A DNA stretch of 64,000 nucleotides. It comes from Anaerolineae bacterium (GTDB lineage: Bacteria; Chloroflexota; Anaerolineae; 4572-78; J111). The notes under the pieces are model-generated. The model was given only the letters and a program-made list of their open reading frames with translations, was not told the DNA's origin and did no database searches. Location of the stretch: the NCBI GenBank assembly GCA_023151115.1, contig JAKLJP010000005.1, forward strand, positions 62,001 through 126,000. The letters run 5' to 3'. The translations under genes and the position numbers were made by a program. This document shows positions 57,790-64,000 of the stretch, piece by piece. Each line of letters begins with the position of its first letter. Position 1 is the first letter of the stretch.

Positions 57790-60621
57790 TTAATTTTTTG
57801 AATGGGCATGGCCGTTGTTCCCCCTATCAAGCACCTCTCGAACTTTGCGGGTGAGGGTATCGGGAGTAAAGGGTTTTAAGATTAGACTTTTAAGCATATC
57901 CTCGGAGGAGAGGTTATTTTCGAGATAACCCGAAGTATAAAGCACTTTGAGTTGAGGATAGCGGCTGGTTAAATCAGAGGCCAGACTCTGACCATTCATG
58001 CCTGGCATAACGACATCTGTTAGCAAAAGGTGGATACTCTCCGGCTGCGCTTCCTGGCAGAAATGGATCGCCTCTGGCCCGCTGGCCGCCTGATGAACTT
58101 TGTAACCGTAGGCTTCCAGGATGTGACACATAATTTCCCTGACGGAAAGTTCATCTTCCACCACCAAAATTGTTTCAAAGCCGCCAGATACTTCATCTGG
58201 GCTACTGCTTTCCTGGGGCAGTTCAGACAATGTTTTTAACTGCGGCAGATAAATTTTGAAACTAGTGCCGCGCCCCGGTTCAGTCTCAACCCAAATATGA
58301 CCGCCATGTTGTTTGACAATACTATGTACTGTAGCCAGTCCCAGGCCCGTTCCTTTGCCTTGCGCTTTGGTGGTAAAAAATGGCTCAAAAATATGGGCCA
58401 GAATTTCCTGGTTCATACCTACCCCTGTGTCAGTTACGGCCAATAACACATAGGAACCTGATACTACTTCGGGATACGCCCGAACCGTAGCCTCATCTAA
58501 CATCACATTATCCGTAGCAATAACCAGTTTTCCTCCCTGAGGCATGGCATCGCGGGCATTAACGGCCAGATTAAACATGATCTGTTCAACCTGTCCAGGA
58601 TCAGCCATCACCTGGGCCAGGTTGGGGTTAAGGTCTAAAGTTAGCTCAAGATCTTCGCCAATCAACCGGCGCAGCAATTGATGGGCATTATTTACCACCT
58701 CATTTAAATTTAAAATTTGGGGTTGGAGCGACTGCTTTCGACTGAAAGCAAGAAGCTGCTGCGTCAGGGCCGAGGCGCGCTCTCCCGCTTTTTTGATCTG
58801 TTCCAGATCGCGGCGGTGCGGGTCCTGAGGGTCAGGATAGTGAGTTAACAACAAATCGCTATAGCCATTAATAACCGTTAGCAGGTTATTAAAATCGTGA
58901 GCAATCCCGCCGGCCAGCCGGCCAATCGCCTCCATTTTTTGTGACTGGCGCAGTTGTTCTTCCAATTGCAATTCGCCGGTCACATCCTGCTGAATGCCGA
59001 CATAATTAACCGTGGTCCCATCGTTTCCTCGCACGGGGATAATCGTAACCTCGGCGGTATAGAGGGCGCCGTCTTTCTTTTTATTGATCATACGCCCGTG
59101 CCAAACTTCTCCGGTATAAAGTTTGGCCCAAAGTTTTTCAAAAAAGTCAGGCTCGGGCTGGTCGTGCTTGAGGAAATCGGCATTTTGACCGATAACCTCA
59201 CTCCAAGTATACCCGGTGATGCGTTCAAAAGCCGGGTTGACATGAGTAATCGTGCCGGCAGGATCGGTAATAATTACCGCTTCGCCGGCCTGGTCAATGG
59301 CTGCGCTCAACTGCTCACGGGTTTGGATGAGCAGTGCGCGGGCCAAGACCCCGGCCACGTGATCGGCCACACTCCAGACCAGGCTGATTTCTTCGGACGA
59401 AAATGAATGCAATTGTTCACTTTCCAAGTTCAAACAACCCACCACTCGGCCTTCGACCAGAAGAGGCAGCAGCAGTAGCGAAACCGTTCCCCGCTGTTCC
59501 AGCAGGTGCCGCATTTGGTTTAAACGCGCCTCGGTCTTAATATCGGTGACAACCAGTGGGCAGTGATGCGTCAGCAAAAATTGGTGGGGCGGACTCATCG
59601 AAACCGAAACAAGGCTATACAGTTGGCTGGGTATATGGCGAGTGTTGTATTCAGCCACAATACGAATTTCGGTTTTGGTTTCATTAAATAAACCGGCCGT
59701 AGCATAGGATATATCCAGAGCGTGAACCAATTCGCGGCAAACCACTTCCAGAATTCCCTCCGGTTCCAGGCTGGCCGCAGAAGCGGCAATAATCTGATTG
59801 AGTAACATTAATTCGCGGTTGCGGCGCTTAATTTCGGCTTCGGCCTGTTTGCGTTCGGTAATATCCCTGGCAACCAGCATAAACTGTTCAGTCTGATCAC
59901 CAGAATTGAGCAGTTGCGAGATAGTCACTTCGGCTGAGAAGTGACCCCCGGAATTTTTTAGTAGGGTACACTCCAGGGTGTGGGCTGAGTCTGGGGAAGA
60001 GGTTTGGCGTAATATATCCAGAACTTGGAGCCGATCCGGGGGGGCAATTAATTCCAGCATTGGATAGCCCAGCAGGTGATGCACCTTGGCAAAGCCATGT
60101 AACGCGGCGGCTCGCCGGTTACAAAATAGAATATTAAAGTTAGCATCGAGCAGAATAATGGCATCAGGCGAGGTTTCCACCAGGGTTCGATAGCGTTCTT
60201 CACTGGCCCGCAGGGCCAGTTCTGCCTGGTTAACCCGCAGCAAGTGCCGCACCCGCCGGCGCAGTACGGCCCAGTGGATGGGTTTAACAACATAATCGCT
60301 TGCACCTGCTTCAAAAGCCGCGCTCACCGATTCGGCATCATTGAGCGCGGTGATAATTAAAATAGGGATTCGGTCGCCGCCCGGCAGTTGGCGCAACCGG
60401 ATGCAGGTATCAAAGCCGTTCATTTCCGGCATAAGGGCGTCAAGTAAAATCAGATCGGGGGGACATTCCTGGTACAACATCAGGGCTTGTTCCCCATTCT
60501 CTGCCTCAATCACGGTATAGCCATCCCGTTCCAGCACATACCGGGTCATCCGTCGAATGGAAGCATCGTCGTCAACAACCAAAATTAAGCCTGAAACTAG
60601 TTCTGATCTTGGATGAGTCAT
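57790..60621 (-). CDS. Hybrid sensor histidine kinase, REC-PAS-GAF-PAS-HisKA-HATPase-REC
   Basis: 943 aa, no membrane helix, so cytoplasmic. Order: receiver (about 12-130, [17 protein letters not shown]), PAS (140-255), GAF (285-435), PAS (440-560), HisKA with His in [11 protein letters not shown] near 575, HATPase_c ([18 protein letters not shown]) and a C-terminal receiver ([21 protein letters not shown]). The His phosphorylation box is of the HDFNN type. The N-terminal receiver implies it is itself a target of another kinase, perhaps the large kinase encoded 92 bp upstream. AAAGGA precedes the ATG. The output is unknown, as no DNA-binding domain is present. Confidence 0.92.
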   Translation of the reverse strand: MTHPRSELVSGLILVVDDDASIRRMTRYVLERDGYTVIEAENGEQALMLYQECPPDLILLDALMPEMNGFDTCIRLRQLPGGDRIPILIITALNDAESVSAAFEAGASDYVVKPIHWAVLRRRVRHLLRVNQAELALRASEERYRTLVETSPDAIILLDANFNILFCNRRAAALHGFAKVHHLLGYPMLELIAPPDRLQVLDILRQTSSPDSAHTLECTLLKNSGGHFSAEVTISQLLNSGDQTEQFMLVARDITERKQAEAEIKRRNRELMLLNQIIAASAASLEPEGILEVVCRELVHALDISYATAGLFNETKTEIRIVAEYNTRHIPSQLYSLVSVSMSPPHQFLLTHHCPLVVTDIKTEARLNQMRHLLEQRGTVSLLLLPLLVEGRVVGCLNLESEQLHSFSSEEISLVWSVADHVAGVLARALLIQTREQLSAAIDQAGEAVIITDPAGTITHVNPAFERITGYTWSEVIGQNADFLKHDQPEPDFFEKLWAKLYTGEVWHGRMINKKKDGALYTAEVTIIPVRGNDGTTVNYVGIQQDVTGELQLEEQLRQSQKMEAIGRLAGGIAHDFNNLLTVINGYSDLLLTHYPDPQDPHRRDLEQIKKAGERASALTQQLLAFSRKQSLQPQILNLNEVVNNAHQLLRRLIGEDLELTLDLNPNLAQVMADPGQVEQIMFNLAVNARDAMPQGGKLVIATDNVMLDEATVRAYPEVVSGSYVLLAVTDTGVGMNQEILAHIFEPFFTTKAQGKGTGLGLATVHSIVKQHGGHIWVETEPGRGTSFKIYLPQLKTLSELPQESSSPDEVSGGFETILVVEDELSVREIMCHILEAYGYKVHQAASGPEAIHFCQEAQPESIHLLLTDVVMPGMNGQSLASDLTSRYPQLKVLYTSGYLENNLSSEDMLKSLILKPFTPDTLTRKVREVLDRGNNGHAHSKN

Positions 60622-60636
60622 TTTTTTCCTTTATAT

Positions 60637-60713
60637 GAGTTACGCAGTTCCAAGTAGTTTAGTCCCTCGTGGGCGGGCACAAGGCCCTAAACTACGGCCC
60701 AACTGCGTAACTC
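60637..60713. repeat. Nested palindromic element between the two kinases
   Basis: Outer arms GAGTTACGCAGTT and AACTGCGTAACTC (60637-60649, 60701-60713, perfect) and inner arms GTAGTTTAG and CTAAACTAC surround a GC-rich core (CGTGGGCGGGCACAAGGCC). The core is the inverse of the one in the element at 22042-22141, though the outer arms differ. It ends one base before the stop codon of the upstream kinase and may act as its terminator. Confidence 0.8.
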
Positions 60714-63700
60714 CTACTTTATTACTTCGAGAGCCAATTTGACCCGCTCAAATTCTGTTTCTAATGCGGCCAATTTTTCCAATGCTCCCTCCAACTGCTC
60801 CGCCTTGCCCATTCGTTCCAATGTTTCGCACATGGCAGCAAAGCGCACCGCCCCCAGATGAGAACAGCTTGGCTTGAGAGTGTGGGCTGCCCGATACAAT
60901 TTGCCGCTATCCTGAGTTTGCAAGGCAGTCCGCATCTCGGCCAGCAGGCCTACCGCCGATTTAACAAATAAATCGCTTAGTTCGGCTATCACTTGGGGAG
61001 CTTGATCCCCCAGCAGGTCGTGCAATTCGGCCAGTGTGTTGGCATCAAGTACCGCTTCGTCGGGCGCGGGTAAAGCACCATTTTTACCCTGCTCACCGTT
61101 CAAATGGCTCGCTGGCTGGCCGTCGAGCTGTTCAGACGAGGGCCTAACCTGATCCAACGCCCGGGCTAGCTCCTCCCGGCGCACCGGTTTGCTGACATAA
61201 TCATTCATACCGGCGGCTAAACAACGCTCACGGTCTCCCTGGAGCGCATTAGCGGTCATCGCAATGATCCAGGGGCGCGACTCGGCCGGCCACTGCTGAC
61301 AAATTAGCTGAGTAGCTTCCAGGCCGTCCATTTCCGGCATTTGCATATCCATCAGCACCACGTCATACTTCTGGCGAGTCAAAGCTTCCAGTACCTCTAA
61401 CCCGTTGGCGGCCACATCGGCGGTGTAACCGAGATTTGCCAGCATATGCAAGGCTACTTTCTGGTTCACTACATTATCTTCGGCCAGCAGAATACGCAGG
61501 GCACGCTGCTGACCCGGCTGAGGATTAACCTGGGGCAAACGGGGACGTTCGGGTTTGACCTTTACCGGCTGCCCCTGGAAGATATTTAGGAGCGTATTGT
61601 ACAGTTGGCTGGGTTTAATGGGTTTAGTCAATGAAGCGGCCAATTCGGCCTCAGCCGCCTCGCGGCTGCGATCGCGCCAGCCAAGCGAAGTCAACATGAC
61701 CAACGGCAATTTTTGCGCGTCTGTTTGTTTACGAATTTCAACAGCCAGGTCCAGGCCATCCATTTCGGGCATTTGCATATCCAGGATGGCCAGATCAAAA
61801 GGATCGCCGCGTTGAAGCCAGGCCAGAGCTTCGCTGGGGGAAGCGGTGGCTCGCGGGTGCATGCCCCAGGCCCGGCTCTGATGAGCCAGAATGAGGCGAT
61901 TGGTGGTGTTGTCATCCACAATCAACACACGCTTACCGCTTAATTGAGGCTGCTGCCCCTGGAGATAAACCCGCGTTTGGCTGGGGCCAGCTTCGGCCAG
62001 AATGGTGAAGTGGAAGGTAGAACCCTGGCCGGGTATGCCTTCGCTCTCCACCCACATGGTCCCGCCCATTAGCTCGCTCAACCGTTTGCTGATGGATAGC
62101 CCCAGGCCGGTACCGCCGTATTTGCGGGTAGTTGAAGCATCCACCTGGCTGAAAGAATGGAAGAGGCGATCCATGCGGTCGGGCGGTATGCCCAGGCCGG
62201 AATCACGCACGGCAAAGTGAACTTCGTAGAGCGGCCCCGCATCGGCCTGACCGTTATTAGGCTTGGATTTGAGGACACGGCTCATCACCGACAAAATAAT
62301 CTCGCCGGTGTCGGTGAATTTGACGGCATTGTTGAGCAAGTTCACCAGGATTTGGCGCAGGCGAGTCACATCACCTACCAGAGCGCTGGGGGTCAACTCG
62401 CCAATGGTATAGGCCAGTTCCAGGTTCTTTTCGGCCGCTTTAATGGCTACCAGATCCAGCGCACTCTCGATACATTCGCGCAGGTCAAAAACCTGTTTTT
62501 CCAGTTCCAACCGGCCCGCCTCGATTTTGGAGAAATCCAGAATGTCGTTAATCAGGGTTAGTAAGGTATCGCCGCCGCTACGGATGGTTTCGGCAAACTC
62601 CTGCTGTTCGGCAGAAAGGGGGGTATCGAGCAGCAAACTGGTCATGCCAATAACAGCATTGAGAGGGGTGCGAATCTCATGGCTCATGTTGGCCAGAAAT
62701 TCGCTTTTGATCCGCGTGGCCGACTCGGCTGCTTCTTTGGCTTGTTGCAGTTCCTCTTGTGCTTGTTTGAGGCTGGTAATATCGTGAATATAACCCAGTA
62801 TACCCTGCACATTTCCGGCGTGGTCCTTATAGGGGATTTTGACAATACTTTGAATACGGCGCTGGCCGGCTATTTCCAATGTTTCTTCGGATATAATTTT
62901 AGCTTCGCCTGTCTCTATCACTTCATCGTCACTCGGCCAGAAACCGATGATTCCTTTTTCCGGGTTACCTTTGACAATATCTTCAGGAAAGCCTAATTCC
63001 AAATCGTTTTTGCCGATAAAATCTTCTACCCTTAAGCCCATAGCGCGAGCGTGGCTCTGATTAATTAAGCGATAACGATGATCCAAGTCTTTCAGGAAGA
63101 TCCAGTCGGGGGTTGCATCCATAATGGTGCGTAGCAGGGCCTCGTTTTCTCTGAGCGCCTGTTCCGAGCGTTTCAGTCCGGTGATATCGTGGACAAAGGC
63201 CAGCACGCCCCAGACATTTCCTATGGCGTCTTTAAGGGGAACTTTGACCGTGCTTAACGTAAGCTCCTGTCCCTTGATTATGGCCGGTTCTTCAGCAACA
63301 TATTTCGGCTCCCCGGTTTCCATCACCTCACAATCGTCGGGCCAGAAACCCCGAATACCTTTGGCCGGATTACCCTTGACGATATCTTCCGGGACACCCA
63401 AATCCAGGTCAGTTTTACCCACCAGATAATCGGGCGCCAGATCAAATAAACCGGCATAGGCTTGGTTGACGAGTTGAAACCGATGGTTCTGATCCTTGAC
63501 AAAAATCCAGTCGGGGGTGGCATTAATAACCGTGCGCAGTAAATTGTGTTCTTCAGCCAGGGCTGCGGCCATTTGTTTGCGCTCGGTAATATCTTCGACC
63601 ATGCCGACGGCAAATTGAGGCTCATCGTTCTGGTTACGAATCATGGAAACGGTCAGATTACCCCAGATCACTCGGCCATCCCGATGAAAGTAGCGCTTCT

Positions 63701-64000
63701 CCAACTGGTAATAGTCGCGCCGGCCGGCGATTAATTCCTGATACAGCTCCATATCGGCAGCGGCATCATCAGGATGGGTAAATTCGGTAAAAACCATGGC
63801 TTGCAACTCGGCGGCGCTGTAGCCGAGCATCTGCTGTAAGGCGAAATTAGTTGTGACCGGACGCCCGGTCAGATCTACCAGGGCCATACCGATGGCGGCG
63901 CTGTCAAAAATGGCTTTGAACCGGCGTTCGCTTTCCCGCAGCGACTCTTCCATCGCTTTGCGTTCAGTTATATCCCGGCCCACTCCGACCAGCCCGATAA
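60714..64000 (-). CDS. Hybrid histidine kinase, PAS(n)-HisKA-HATPase-REC-REC-HPt (cut by right edge)
   Basis: At least 1095 residues; the frame is open through the right edge and the first visible residues (GLVGVGRDITERK) are the end of a PAS/PAC unit, so the true start is outside. Three further PAS domains follow (near 20-135, 145-265 and 280-400 of the visible part). Then come HisKA with His in MSHEIRTPLNAV, HATPase (DSGLGIP, YGGTGLGLSI), two receivers (VDDN...LDMQMPEMDG and AEDN...MDMQMPEMDG) and an HPt domain with AAHTLKPSCSHLGA. This BarA/ArcB-like layout is a full phosphorelay in one chain. Two PAS domains share the odd CATPDWIF...DLDH-type core and look recently duplicated. It may pass phosphate to the N-terminal receiver of the adjacent kinase. 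Confidence 0.9.
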   Translation of the reverse strand, partial: IGLVGVGRDITERKAMEESLRESERRFKAIFDSAAIGMALVDLTGRPVTTNFALQQMLGYSAAELQAMVFTEFTHPDDAAADMELYQELIAGRRDYYQLEKRYFHRDGRVIWGNLTVSMIRNQNDEPQFAVGMVEDITERKQMAAALAEEHNLLRTVINATPDWIFVKDQNHRFQLVNQAYAGLFDLAPDYLVGKTDLDLGVPEDIVKGNPAKGIRGFWPDDCEVMETGEPKYVAEEPAIIKGQELTLSTVKVPLKDAIGNVWGVLAFVHDITGLKRSEQALRENEALLRTIMDATPDWIFLKDLDHRYRLINQSHARAMGLRVEDFIGKNDLELGFPEDIVKGNPEKGIIGFWPSDDEVIETGEAKIISEETLEIAGQRRIQSIVKIPYKDHAGNVQGILGYIHDITSLKQAQEELQQAKEAAESATRIKSEFLANMSHEIRTPLNAVIGMTSLLLDTPLSAEQQEFAETIRSGGDTLLTLINDILDFSKIEAGRLELEKQVFDLRECIESALDLVAIKAAEKNLELAYTIGELTPSALVGDVTRLRQILVNLLNNAVKFTDTGEIILSVMSRVLKSKPNNGQADAGPLYEVHFAVRDSGLGIPPDRMDRLFHSFSQVDASTTRKYGGTGLGLSISKRLSELMGGTMWVESEGIPGQGSTFHFTILAEAGPSQTRVYLQGQQPQLSGKRVLIVDDNTTNRLILAHQSRAWGMHPRATASPSEALAWLQRGDPFDLAILDMQMPEMDGLDLAVEIRKQTDAQKLPLVMLTSLGWRDRSREAAEAELAASLTKPIKPSQLYNTLLNIFQGQPVKVKPERPRLPQVNPQPGQQRALRILLAEDNVVNQKVALHMLANLGYTADVAANGLEVLEALTRQKYDVVLMDMQMPEMDGLEATQLICQQWPAESRPWIIAMTANALQGDRERCLAAGMNDYVSKPVRREELARALDQVRPSSEQLDGQPASHLNGEQGKNGALPAPDEAVLDANTLAELHDLLGDQAPQVIAELSDLFVKSAVGLLAEMRTALQTQDSGKLYRAAHTLKPSCSHLGAVRFAAMCETLERMGKAEQLEGALEKLAALETEFERVKLALEVIK

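Overview
The window is about 64 kb of a moderately GC-rich bacterial chromosome. Gene content (menaquinone-type o-succinylbenzoate synthase beside a GNAT protein, TrpB2-type tryptophan synthase beta, KaiC-like ATPase, NarL-type two-component pair, giant hybrid kinases, many large GT-C membrane proteins) and the density of nested palindromes and 7/8-base tandem repeats suggest a filamentous or Anaerolineae-like member of the Chloroflexota. That assignment is inference; no rRNA, tRNA, CRISPR array, prophage or transposase gene was seen.

Layout. 1-9949 is a minus-strand run: a SNF2-type helicase cut by the left edge, a short-chain dehydrogenase, a one-piece restriction-methyltransferase resembling the type ISP family but without its motor, a KaiC-like ATPase, two paralogous membrane-anchored proteins with Thr/Pro stalks (one with Excalibur calcium-binding motifs), and a membrane-anchored helical repeat protein. 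10301-21990 is a plus-strand run: GNAT protein, menC, two small membrane proteins, a NarL-type sensor kinase and regulator, mutY, nfo, a ferredoxin-fused FAD oxidoreductase and a PflA-like radical SAM protein.

22328-53184 is all minus strand and is dominated by one unusual locus: seven very large (894-1219 aa) paralogous DUF2142/GT-C-type membrane proteins, one GT39-like protein, a membrane-anchored SGNH hydrolase and a YfhO-family protein. Most are joined by 1-17 bp overlaps or tiny gaps. Each paralog has an N-terminal polytopic half with an Asp-Glu pair in the first outside loop, and an outside C-terminal half built of repeated beta-sandwich-like modules. I infer a machine that decorates a cell-surface glycan or lipid. 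The array is split at 42.4-44.1 kb by a 1.6 kb scar carrying remnants of an RHS-type polymorphic toxin: an RHS repeat piece, a deaminase toxin tip and a truncated DUF416 gene.

53244-64000 holds a metallo-beta-lactamase/STAS fusion, argJ, trpB2, and two long hybrid histidine kinases, the last cut by the right edge.

The most striking feature is the repeat load. Tandem 7- or 8-base units sit inside reading frames (YfhO, four of the seven array paralogs plus the GT39 protein, the ferredoxin-FAD enzyme, argJ) as well as at gene ends (nfo, the first array gene). Because 7 and 8 are not multiples of three, each unit gives the same 7- or 8-residue peptide in every frame, and different repeat families occupy the same loop in different paralogs. 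Separately, several families of nested palindromes (60-80 bp) lie between genes, two of them flanked by direct repeats that look like target-site duplications.
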